Part shown: positions 6,364-14,580 of the stretch, piece by piece
How the letters are laid out: every line of letters begins with the position of its first letter
Numbering within the stretch: the first letter of the stretch is position 1
Assembly (NCBI GenBank): GCA_007695095.1
Contig: REEL01000125.1
Location: forward strand, 1 to 43,365
From: Chitinophagaceae bacterium
Lineage (GTDB): Bacteria; Bacteroidota; Bacteroidia; Chitinophagales; REEL01
Direction: 5' to 3'
DNA length: 43,365 nucleotides
The notes under the pieces: generated by a model
The model's input: only the letters and a program-made list of their open reading frames with translations
Databases searched by the model: none
What the model was told of the DNA's origin: nothing
Position numbers and translations under genes: made by a program

Positions 6364-7461
6364 TTAAATTATAAATTTACTACCCTTGTATATAAGGGTT
6401 CCGTCAGCATAAATTTCACCATTATCTTCCATTCCGGATATCATATCCCAATGTACAGAGGATTCATTTTTTCCTCCCGATTGAAAATATGATTGTCCAA
6501 CAGCCATATGAACAGTGCCGCCTATTTTTTCATCAAAAAGTATATTTCTGGTGAAGCGGTCTATGTGATAATTAGTGCCTATAGCAATTTCTCCAAAAAA
6601 GCGGGCTCCCGGCATATCAAAAACTTCATCCAGTATTTTCTTTCCCTTTTCAGCGGACCATTTAACAACTTCACCATTTTTCACTTCAAGTCTTACATTT
6701 TCAACTTCGTGGCCACCGTATACTGCCGGGAAATCAAAGCTTACATAGCCATTCCCGGAATCTTCAACCGGTGAAGTAAACACTTCTCCTGAAGGCATAT
6801 TATTTCTTCCATCTGAGTTTATCCAGGTTCTTCCTTTCGTGCTGAATTGAATATCCATTTTATCACTTTTGTAATGTATGGAATTGCATTTATTCAGATA
6901 ATCAACAATTGTTTGTTGATCTTTTCTTACCTGTAACCATTCTTTTACAGGGTCTTCTTCAAAAAGAAAACAAGCACCGTAAACAAACTTTTCATACTCA
7001 CTAAGCGACATTCCGGCATCCTGCGCAGAAGCTAGTGTAGGAAATTGACAAAGCGATCTTTTCATTTGCCCGTCTGCTGTACGTCTGCTGTAATTTTGCA
7101 TAACAGGCTTCATTGTAGCAGAAAAAATCTTTTTTTTCTCAGAATCAATATTTTGCATATCGCGTAAATTAAAAGGAGCTCTTATAGCGAGGTATGCATC
7201 AAAATTACTCATTACATGCTCCATAATAAAAGGAGTATGTTTTAGTTGATGTTCTTCAGCATTTTCGAAAAAAATTCTCTCTTTTTCATTAAAATCTACG
7301 GTAAACTCAGGAATTCCACCGGCTAGTAAAATTTCTTTCTCTATCTCTTGCAGAAGAGGTTCAGAAAGATAAGTTGAGCGAATAAAAACTTTTTCGTTCT
7401 TTTCTATCTGTAAACAATAATGAGTTAATAACTGAGCATATTTATTATAAATAGATTGCAT
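6364..7461 (-). CDS. M29-family metallo-aminopeptidase
   Basis: This is a cytoplasmic exopeptidase of the thermophilic-aminopeptidase (AmpS/PepS, M29) family that removes N-terminal residues using two metal ions. The 365-residue product has no signal peptide. Metal-site segments recognisable by eye are MPSGEVFTSP (about 225-234), RFFGEIAIGTN (about 287-297), GGTVHMAVGQSY (about 314-325) and SSVHWDMI (about 336-343), in the expected order. It starts at ATG 7461 and sits immediately upstream of nadD on the same strand. The substrate range cannot be inferred from sequence. Confidence 0.9.
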   Translation of the reverse strand: MQSIYNKYAQLLTHYCLQIEKNEKVFIRSTYLSEPLLQEIEKEILLAGGIPEFTVDFNEKERIFFENAEEHQLKHTPFIMEHVMSNFDAYLAIRAPFNLRDMQNIDSEKKKIFSATMKPVMQNYSRRTADGQMKRSLCQFPTLASAQDAGMSLSEYEKFVYGACFLFEEDPVKEWLQVRKDQQTIVDYLNKCNSIHYKSDKMDIQFSTKGRTWINSDGRNNMPSGEVFTSPVEDSGNGYVSFDFPAVYGGHEVENVRLEVKNGEVVKWSAEKGKKILDEVFDMPGARFFGEIAIGTNYHIDRFTRNILFDEKIGGTVHMAVGQSYFQSGGKNESSVHWDMISGMEDNGEIYADGTLIYKGSKFII

Positions 7462-7537
7462 AATTAATTATTTTTTTTGTGCAAGATTACTAAGAATGTA
7501 GTTAATTTCTAAGGAAAAAGGCCTTTAGTCTGTACTT

Positions 7538-8740
7538 TTAAAAAAATGAATCAGGATTAACCCGGTTTCCAACATAGTTCCCATCCCTTACAGGATATAA
7601 TGTTATTTCATAAAAAGAGGTTTCTTCAGACATGGGGTCATCCATTCCTATTAGTATGTTAAAGTCCGGATGATCAAAAATTTTATATACAGAGGCTTCT
7701 TTAAAACCACCTTTTATATTTTCATCGTAAACTATCTCTTCTTCACTCCAGTCTCTGCCCAAAATTACTTTTAAATAATAGCTCCCGTCAGGAATATGAC
7801 TCATTTCATAAACCGAACCTGCCTGTATATATTCATTTCTAACTATTTCTTTAGTATTGTGATCTACTAATATAACAACAGCATCCTGCCGATTACCGGT
7901 TAAAAAACGAATTCCATGTTCATTATTATAATCGAACATTCCCCGCCCATAATATTCCTCAAAAGGGTAATCTCCCGTATTTAAACGATTCATTTCATCC
8001 CACTCCGGGTGTGGACTTTCTTCAATGTTTCTGAAACTGTGAGTAGCAGATTCAAAGCCCGGAGTTTCCGGTGGGTTTAATAAGTTATATAAAACAAGTG
8101 AAAATATAGTTCCTAAAACAATAAAAACAGTTGAAAATATAAGTGTTTCCGTTTTGTCATTGAATAAAAACCTTTTATTATTTTTTTCAACAGCGTTTCC
8201 ACATTTAATAAATAAGCTGTTTGAACCAAAACGATAATTAGATTTATCAATAAAAACCGGTCCAAGAGGTAAGTAGCCTTTATTAATCGGCTTTAATTTA
8301 TAAGTAAAATAGCTGACATAAGCCATAGCACCATTTTCCAACTCAACATCTGAATTGATTTCAGGTACACCTATTATTTTAAATTGATTTATGCCGGTAA
8401 TGAAAATATTTTTCCCCGTTCCCTTTACTCTGATTTCCAGATTAAAAGACTCTTTTAACCCAACAACATTTTTATTTGTGCGAATTCTGATACTACTATT
8501 ATCATAAATAACCCTTTTTCTCTGACTTCTGAACTGATTACCAAAAAAATTACCGTTTTTGTTTTTTATCAGAATTTCATAAGCTTGTTGAATTTCTTTG
8601 AAACGATCCTGGTAATAGGGGTCATTGTTATGCCTGTCAGGATGATACTTAAGAACCAGCTGCCTGTATGCAGCTTTTATCTCTTTCTCAGTAGCCCCTT
8701 CCTTGAGCCCTAATACATTATAATAGTCTATAAATGGCAT
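7538..8740 (-). CDS. Membrane-anchored J-domain protein with a BatD-like beta domain
   Basis: A 400-residue protein. Residues 1-65 form a complete J domain (YYNVLGLKEGATEKEIKAAY, then HPD at about 34-36), which stimulates Hsp70/DnaK ATPase. Residues about 75-195 are beta-rich and resemble the BatD/oxygen-tolerance domain in rhythm: a NLEIRVKGTGKN strand, then INKGYLPLGPVFID. A single transmembrane helix follows (about 203-223, LIFSTVFIVLGTIFSLVLYN), then an acidic C-terminal domain with no family I recognise. With the J domain cytosolic, the BatD-like part would also be cytosolic and the C-terminus periplasmic. It lacks the DnaJ zinc-finger and client-binding domains, so it is not DnaJ itself. 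Start ATG 8740. Confidence 0.75.
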   Translation of the reverse strand: MPFIDYYNVLGLKEGATEKEIKAAYRQLVLKYHPDRHNNDPYYQDRFKEIQQAYEILIKNKNGNFFGNQFRSQRKRVIYDNSSIRIRTNKNVVGLKESFNLEIRVKGTGKNIFITGINQFKIIGVPEINSDVELENGAMAYVSYFTYKLKPINKGYLPLGPVFIDKSNYRFGSNSLFIKCGNAVEKNNKRFLFNDKTETLIFSTVFIVLGTIFSLVLYNLLNPPETPGFESATHSFRNIEESPHPEWDEMNRLNTGDYPFEEYYGRGMFDYNNEHGIRFLTGNRQDAVVILVDHNTKEIVRNEYIQAGSVYEMSHIPDGSYYLKVILGRDWSEEEIVYDENIKGGFKEASVYKIFDHPDFNILIGMDDPMSEETSFYEITLYPVRDGNYVGNRVNPDSFF

Positions 8741-8874
8741 GCTAAAAAGTATCTCAGTGACTTATACAAAACGTCAAATGTTTATTTTAGGTTTAATTGA
8801 TCAAAAGAATTATTTAAAATTGGTACATCAGCTTTTATTATTATTACTAATCCTTGATAAACAGCAGTCCTAAA

Positions 8875-9498
8875 TTATTTTAAAAACTTTAATGATTCAA
8901 GTTCATTTAGCATCCAACCCGTTATGCTTAATCTGTCTTTTTTACATTCTAAAACCTCATGCTCAAGTAATTCACTTCTAAAACAGACAAATCTACCACC
9001 AACAGGCTCTATATTTGTAAATGTATTATTTTTTTGATAAATCCTCAACTCTCCCCCATCACCCTGAATCCAACTTTTATTAAGGTATAGTATAAATGTT
9101 AACCTTCTGTGATCATTAAATTTCAGCTGATCAATATGTCTTTTGTAAAAAGTGCCGGTGGGATATCTGGTATAATGTGATTCAAAATCTTTTAATCCCA
9201 GAAAACAGGTTTTGTTAATATAATCCATAAGTTGCAATATCTTACTCAAATATTCTTTTGTTGCAGGCGCTGCATTTTTGTATTGAATCCACTTAATATA
9301 ATCGCCCCTTATTGAAGTATTTAATTGAAAATTATCCTGAGTACCTATGCCGGCTTTTTTAAATTTCATCTCTTCATCATTCATAATACCGAGCAAATCA
9401 TCTGTATGTTTTTTACTAATAAAGTCATCACATACGGCAAAGCCATTGTTTGCTAACTCATCAGCAATATTTTCAAACTGATTTATCTCGTTTTTCAT
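8875..9498 (-). CDS. 2-oxoglutarate/Fe(II)-dependent dioxygenase, prolyl-4-hydroxylase-like
   Basis: A 207-residue oxygenase of the double-stranded beta-helix type. The iron triad is visible as H121-x-D123 (FYKRHIDQ) and H180 (LLEHEVL), with R189 (DRLSITGW) placed to bind the 2-oxoglutarate carboxylate. GDGGELRIY and GGRFVCFRSELLEHEV are typical of P4H-type enzymes. Likely substrates are protein prolyl residues, but free amino acids or peptides are possible. It is separated from the J-domain gene by 134 bp and may have its own promoter. Start ATG 9498. Confidence 0.88.
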   Translation of the reverse strand: MKNEINQFENIADELANNGFAVCDDFISKKHTDDLLGIMNDEEMKFKKAGIGTQDNFQLNTSIRGDYIKWIQYKNAAPATKEYLSKILQLMDYINKTCFLGLKDFESHYTRYPTGTFYKRHIDQLKFNDHRRLTFILYLNKSWIQGDGGELRIYQKNNTFTNIEPVGGRFVCFRSELLEHEVLECKKDRLSITGWMLNELESLKFLK

Positions 9499-9566
9499 TA
9501 TTAAAAAAGTTAAATACCATTATTTTACAAACGAATTTCGTTATATTTATTCATCTTATAGCTTTC

Positions 9567-9599
9567 TTTGTACTGATAATTATGAAAATTGTACCTTTA
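9567..9599 (+). promoter_or_regulatory. Promoter of the PorE-like gene
   Basis: A -33-like TTTG at 9567-9570 and a -7-like TACCTTTA at 9592-9599 (one mismatch to TAnnTTTG) are separated by 21 nt, within the Bacteroidota range. Transcription would start near 9606, giving a leader of about 44 nt. Confidence 0.4.
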
Positions 9600-9649
9600 T
9601 TGTAATATTTGACACCTGTAAAAACCAATTTCTGAATAACCGGAGTATA

Positions 9650-11677
9650 ATGAGATTTTATCAGTTTGTATTATTTTTTCTATTCGTTAGCTTTATTAAT
9701 CCGGACTTTTCTTTTTCTAATGAAAAATCAGATTATTTAAGGAAAGCAAATAATGCGCTGAAATTACAGGACATTTACTCAGCTGCTGATGCATTTGAAT
9801 CTGCCTGGAAGATTGATACAGCTGATTATGAGTTAGCAGAGAAAATTGCCCGCCTTCACTTTAGTGCACGTGATTACCAATCAGCAAAAAAGTTTTATGA
9901 ATTTTTATTCAACAATGCTAAGAATACCTTTCCCGCTATTGGTTTCTATTATGGCAGAGTTTTAAAGATGAACAACCATTGTGATAAAGCGATTTCTGTA
10001 TTAACTGAAATTCGCGATTCTTACAGAGGTGAAAATCAAAGATTCTATCGAAATTTAGCTACTAATGAAATTAAAGGATGCCTTTTATTTGATACTTTAG
10101 CTGCCGCTCCTTATACTGTCAAAGAACCGGGAAGCTCAGTAAATAATCCTTACAGTAATATTTCACCGTTATGGTGGGGTTCAGATACTCTACTTTTTTC
10201 AACACTTTTTACGGATACCGTAATTACTGTGGATATAAATCAACCCGCCGGCCACCGATTGCAGTTTTATATGTCTGTTTTTGAGAATAATCAATGGCAG
10301 GAAGCTGAACTAACTGAGTTTTTTAATGACATAAATTACCATACGGCAAACGGTGCTTTTTCATCAGACAATAAAAGCTTCTATTTTACAAAATGCCGGG
10401 AAGATAAAAACATGCGCATTCTATGTGCTATATACAGGTCTGACTTTGTAAATAACTCTTGGCAGGAGGCTGTAAAGCTACCATCTGAAGTAAATAACAG
10501 CAGATATAATCAAACCCAACCGGCCATAGGCCTTAATAGCCGCGGAATGGAAGTGTTGTATTTTGTCTCTGACAGAAGCGGCGGCAGAGGTGGAAACGAC
10601 ATTTGGTTTTCATTAATAAACAGAGACGGCACATACAGAGACGCTATTAATGCCGGTCCTGTAATTAATACCGAAGCAGACGAGCAAACCCCCTGGTATG
10701 ACTCCGAAAACGCAAAGCTGTATTTTAGCAGTAACGGACATCCCGGCTTAGGTGGATTTGATGTTTTCTACTCCGAGGGAGATATGAGAAGATGGAGCGA
10801 ACCGGTAAATATGGGAAAGCCCATAAATTCAGCTCAGGATGATATGTATTTTCAATGGAAAGACAGCCTGGAAAACATGGCTTTGATTGTTTCAAACAGA
10901 CCGGGTGAAACTATTTCTTTAAGAGGGCCAACCTGCTGCGACAATATTTATTTTTTAGAAAAAGATACCAGCTTTCGGATTTATGTAAAAGGAAGAGTTT
11001 ATGATATTGATGACCGCACAAAGTCACCCTTATCACCTTCACCGGTTAGTTTGCATCAATTCAATAGTGATATTATCTTAAAAAAGGATACTACCATCGG
11101 GATAAACCCTTATTTTTTTACAGTTGACGAAAAAACTAATTATACCGTAAGGGCTTCTCATGAAGGATATTTAAGCGGATCTTCAGATTTTTCAACAATT
11201 GGTATGGAAAACAGAGATACTCTGGTAGTAGATGTTTTTCTGCGAAAGCTGGAAATAGGGAAAGCTTATCGCCTGGAAAATGTCTATTATGATTTTGATA
11301 AATGGGATTTACGTCCTGAATCCAAAGAAACACTTGACACTCTTTTAAGGATAATGAATGAAAACCCCAATATAATTGTAGAGCTATCTTCTCATACTGA
11401 CCAAAGAGGAAGTGAAGCATATAATAATGTATTGTCGCAAAGAAGGGCAGAAAGCTGTATGCGTTACTTAATTCAGCAGGGGATAGACAGAGAAAGGCTC
11501 AGAGCCCGCGGATATGGAAAAGCCCGAATTTTGGAAGATTGCAGCATCTATCCTGATTGCCCAATGGATAGCGAAGAGGATTGCCCGTGTCATCAATTTA
11601 ACAGAAGAACAGAATTTACAGTAATAGGGGAATTAGATGGCGAATTACTTTATGACGATGTTCGATATGGTGAATAA
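9650..11677 (+). CDS. TPR / beta-propeller / OmpA-domain envelope protein, PorE-like
   Basis: A 675-residue exported protein with signal peptide 1-24. Residues about 26-160 look like TPR repeats. Residues about 165-450 carry PD40/WD40-like propeller blades (repeated SSNGHPGLGGFDVF-, VSDRSGGRGGNDIW-type motifs). Residues about 455-540 form a carboxypeptidase-regulatory-like domain. An OmpA C-terminal domain follows (NVYYDFDKWDLRPESKETL; SSHTDQRGSEAYNNVLSQRR) that binds peptidoglycan. This order matches PorE, the type IX secretion component that links the machinery to the cell wall. Paralogues with the same layout are common in this phylum, so PorE orthology is probable but not proven. The C-terminal tail has a cysteine cluster (DCSIYPDCP...DCPC). 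Confidence 0.8.
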   Translation: MRFYQFVLFFLFVSFINPDFSFSNEKSDYLRKANNALKLQDIYSAADAFESAWKIDTADYELAEKIARLHFSARDYQSAKKFYEFLFNNAKNTFPAIGFYYGRVLKMNNHCDKAISVLTEIRDSYRGENQRFYRNLATNEIKGCLLFDTLAAAPYTVKEPGSSVNNPYSNISPLWWGSDTLLFSTLFTDTVITVDINQPAGHRLQFYMSVFENNQWQEAELTEFFNDINYHTANGAFSSDNKSFYFTKCREDKNMRILCAIYRSDFVNNSWQEAVKLPSEVNNSRYNQTQPAIGLNSRGMEVLYFVSDRSGGRGGNDIWFSLINRDGTYRDAINAGPVINTEADEQTPWYDSENAKLYFSSNGHPGLGGFDVFYSEGDMRRWSEPVNMGKPINSAQDDMYFQWKDSLENMALIVSNRPGETISLRGPTCCDNIYFLEKDTSFRIYVKGRVYDIDDRTKSPLSPSPVSLHQFNSDIILKKDTTIGINPYFFTVDEKTNYTVRASHEGYLSGSSDFSTIGMENRDTLVVDVFLRKLEIGKAYRLENVYYDFDKWDLRPESKETLDTLLRIMNENPNIIVELSSHTDQRGSEAYNNVLSQRRAESCMRYLIQQGIDRERLRARGYGKARILEDCSIYPDCPMDSEEDCPCHQFNRRTEFTVIGELDGELLYDDVRYGE

Positions 11678-11703
11678 GTGCAGACAAACTTAGCGGTATA
11701 AGC

Positions 11704-12801
11704 TCAATTTAACTTTACACTTTTCTCTTCCACATGACTCAATATATAAATCAGGTAAAAAATGACGGCCAATAAAATTACTGCCACACCCTGATGAATG
11801 ACTCCCCAGCTTACCGGAATATTTCCAACGGAAAGCAAAAGAGTAATAATGCCTAAAAGAACCTGTGTTAAAGTCACAAATACTAAAACTGAGACACCCA
11901 GGCTTAAGCGTTTATCAGTAGATTTTCTAAAAACCATTACCGCAATAAAAATCACAAATGCAGTAATCAGGTATCCTAAATTTCTATGAAAAAACTGTAC
12001 TGCGGCTACCGCAAAAGTGCCTTCATACCAATGACTAAAGGATGATATAGTCCAATTTTCAGCTTGTAGGATTTCCGGAGGAATATAGGAGGAGTGCATT
12101 AATGGAAAAGTTGGATAAAAAAGTGCTGCACGCATACCTGACATTAATCCACCCAAAACAATTTGCACACTAACAGCCACCAACAAAATGATAAGTAGTT
12201 TTTTGCTTTTTTTGTAAAATCCGGACATGGGTTGCTCAATTTTTTTAAACCAAAAAGGCATACTTATCCACAGCAAATACCCAAAAGTAACTAAAGCAAG
12301 TGATAAATGCATTACCAATTTATATGGACTCACCCAGGGTTTGTCCTGAAGTCCGCTGGCAACCATTACCCAACCAAATGAAGCTACTATACCGGCTAAC
12401 ACAACCACTGTTAACAGTTGTTTCATAAGCTTGCTGTCAATCCATTTTTTATAAACAAAGAACAAAAACGGTATTATAAATACCAAGCCCATTAATCTCG
12501 CCCAGAAACGATGAATATACTCCCACCAATAAATAAACTTGAATTCACTCAGTGACATACCCTTATTTATTTGTTCATACTGAGGCGTAGACCGGTATTT
12601 TTCAAACTCTTCCACCCATTTGCTATCTGTCAAGGGGGGAATAGTACCCAGAACTATATCCCATTCAGTGATTGAAAGACCACTTCCTGTCAGACGAGTA
12701 ATTCCCCCTACGATGATTTGTATAAAAATCATAAGCACTCCGATCATTAACCAGATGCCGATAACCCTGTTGGGTCCTTTAGATTTGATATTGTTTTTCA
12801 T
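11704..12801 (-). CDS. ctaA: Heme A synthase (COX15/CtaA family)
   Basis: This inner-membrane enzyme oxidises the C8 methyl of heme O to make heme A for cytochrome oxidase. The 365-residue product has about eight transmembrane helices. Conserved features include GGITRLTGSGLSITEW near residues 32-47, EYIHRFWARLMG (about 92-103), VMHLSLAL, FFHRNLGYL and VIHQGVAVILL, which supply the four heme-binding histidines. It is longer than the B. subtilis form and resembles the COX15 type. It is divergent from glyS with a 133-bp shared intergenic region. No cox genes are adjacent. Start ATG 12801. Confidence 0.92.
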   Translation of the reverse strand: MKNNIKSKGPNRVIGIWLMIGVLMIFIQIIVGGITRLTGSGLSITEWDIVLGTIPPLTDSKWVEEFEKYRSTPQYEQINKGMSLSEFKFIYWWEYIHRFWARLMGLVFIIPFLFFVYKKWIDSKLMKQLLTVVVLAGIVASFGWVMVASGLQDKPWVSPYKLVMHLSLALVTFGYLLWISMPFWFKKIEQPMSGFYKKSKKLLIILLVAVSVQIVLGGLMSGMRAALFYPTFPLMHSSYIPPEILQAENWTISSFSHWYEGTFAVAAVQFFHRNLGYLITAFVIFIAVMVFRKSTDKRLSLGVSVLVFVTLTQVLLGIITLLLSVGNIPVSWGVIHQGVAVILLAVIFYLIYILSHVEEKSVKLN

Positions 12802-12884
12802 TTTTCAGCTATTAAACAGCTTTAATGTATTTTCGTTCTGCAAAATTGGTTAATTTATGCGCATTTGTACCGATTATTTATCAA

Positions 12885-12908
12885 AAAAATAGATTTAAAT
12901 CTATTTTT
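12885..12908. promoter_or_regulatory. 24-bp perfect palindrome in the ctaA/glyS divergent promoter region
   Basis: Positions 12885-12896 and 12897-12908 are exact reverse complements (half-site AAAAATAGATTT). The right edge overlaps TATTTTTG at 12902-12909, a perfect TAnnTTTG -7 box for glyS; the left edge gives a near-match for the opposite strand. No good -33 was found for glyS. It could be an operator or a symmetric bidirectional promoter. Confidence 0.45.
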
Positions 12909-12934
12909 GCATTACTCCCCAAAAAAATATAAAG

Positions 12935-14389
12935 ATGAAGACAGACAGCGAACAGTTTAAAAAAATTATTTCTCATGCTAAAGAGTATGGATTTGTTTAC
13001 CCTTCAAGTGATATTTACGATGGCTTAAGTGCGGTTTATGACTATGGACCTTACGGTAGTTTATTAAAACAAAATATACGTGAGTATTGGTGGAAGTCAA
13101 TGGTTCAGATGCATGAAAATATTGTTGGACTTGATGCCGCCATTTTCATGCACCCCACAACCTGGAAAGCTTCCGGACATACAGATAATTTCAATGACCC
13201 GATGATTGACAATAAAGATTCTAAGAAAAGGTATCGGGTTGATACTTTGCTGGAAGAAAAAGCTGAACAACTTATTAAAAAGGGTAAGTCAGAAAAAGCT
13301 GAAAAACTTTTAAAAGATTTAAATGAATGTCTAACCAATGAAGATATGTCAGCACTCTATGAGCTGGTAATTGAAAGCGAAGTTGTTTGCCCGGTATCCG
13401 GGAGCAGAAATTGGACTTCGGTAAGACAATTTAACTTGATGTTTGCCACACAAATGGGTTCTGTAGCAGATGATGCAGACATGGTTTACTTAAGACCGGA
13501 AACAGCTCAGGGTATTTTTGTAAATTACCTGAATGTTCAAAAAACGGCACGAATGAAAATCCCTTTTGGAATTGCTCAAACCGGGAAGGCTTTCAGAAAT
13601 GAAATTGTTGCAAGACAGTTTATTTTCCGAACAAAAGAGTTTGAACAAATGGAAATGCAGTTTTTTGTACGTCCGGGTGAAGAAATGAAATGGTTTGATT
13701 ACTGGAAAGAAAAAAGAATGAAATGGCATAAATCACTTGGCTTTCCTGAAAAATTATATCGTTTTCATAAGCATGAAAAACTGGCGCACTATGCAAATGC
13801 TGCGGTTGATATTGAATTTGAATTTCCTTTCGGTTTTAGAGAGATTGAAGGCATTCATTCAAGAACCGACTTTGATTTATCTAAACATCAGGAGTTTTCC
13901 GGAAAGAAGTTGCAATATTTTGACCCTGAAGTCAATAAAAATTACATTCCTTATGTTGTAGAAACTTCTATAGGGCTTGACAGAATGTTTTTAAGTATTT
14001 TCAGCCATGCATTAACACACGAAAAGCTGGAAAACGATACCGAAAGAGTTGTGCTTAAAATTCCGGCCGCTCTTGCCCCCGTAAAAGTCGCCTTACTGCC
14101 TTTAACAAAAAAAGACGGATTGCCGGAAAAAGCCAGAGAGATATTCAGTAAACTTCGTTTTGACATGATTTGTCGTTATGATGAAAAAGATGCAATCGGA
14201 AAAAGATATAGAAGGCAGGACGCAATCGGAACACCTTATTGTATAACCATCGACCACCAAAGTCTTGAAGATAATTCTGTAACTATTCGCGAGAGAGACA
14301 GCATGCAGCAGGAAAGAATCCCTATTGATAAGGTTCAACAGATCATTATCGAAAAAACTAGTCTGAATAATTTGTTATCTTCTATATAG
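12935..14389 (+). CDS. glyS: Glycyl-tRNA synthetase, dimeric (alpha2) type
   Basis: This class II enzyme attaches glycine to tRNA-Gly. The 484-residue product is the single-chain alpha2 form, not the alpha/beta tetramer. It opens with the DGLSAVYDYGPYGSLLKQN region and has RPETAQGIFVNY and GKAFRNEI (motif 2 region). It also has FEQMEMQFFVRP, and motif 3 with VETSIGLDRM. The C-terminal anticodon-binding domain (about 385-484) includes RYRRQDAIGTPYCITID. Start ATG 12935 fits the family N-terminus. It is monocistronic, with 191 bp before the next gene. Confidence 0.97.
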   Translation: MKTDSEQFKKIISHAKEYGFVYPSSDIYDGLSAVYDYGPYGSLLKQNIREYWWKSMVQMHENIVGLDAAIFMHPTTWKASGHTDNFNDPMIDNKDSKKRYRVDTLLEEKAEQLIKKGKSEKAEKLLKDLNECLTNEDMSALYELVIESEVVCPVSGSRNWTSVRQFNLMFATQMGSVADDADMVYLRPETAQGIFVNYLNVQKTARMKIPFGIAQTGKAFRNEIVARQFIFRTKEFEQMEMQFFVRPGEEMKWFDYWKEKRMKWHKSLGFPEKLYRFHKHEKLAHYANAAVDIEFEFPFGFREIEGIHSRTDFDLSKHQEFSGKKLQYFDPEVNKNYIPYVVETSIGLDRMFLSIFSHALTHEKLENDTERVVLKIPAALAPVKVALLPLTKKDGLPEKAREIFSKLRFDMICRYDEKDAIGKRYRRQDAIGTPYCITIDHQSLEDNSVTIRERDSMQQERIPIDKVQQIIIEKTSLNNLLSSI

Positions 14390-14580
14390 AACCTACAAAT
14401 AAATTAAAGACGAATTTTTAATATTAAAAAAAAACTTTTTTGTATATTTATTAGTTGTTCAGATTAAACTTTAAAAAAGGACTCAAATCTCTTAATTTAG
14501 CAACATATTGGGATGTTACGCGTTTTAATGTGGTTGATAAAGATATTGTTTCTTTAAAGATAATGGTGTGAACTTATTTT

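Noticed and set aside
12264-12272. Exact DnaA box TTATCCACA inside ctaA
   Set aside because: Isolated within coding sequence, no cluster; a similar lone copy lies at 37793-37801 inside the AAA ATPase gene.
14455-14571. Small TTG-initiated frame of 38 codons directly before the DUF4175 gene
   Set aside because: Only a TTG start, no recognisable family, and the frame is short enough to occur by chance; kept as non-coding leader.
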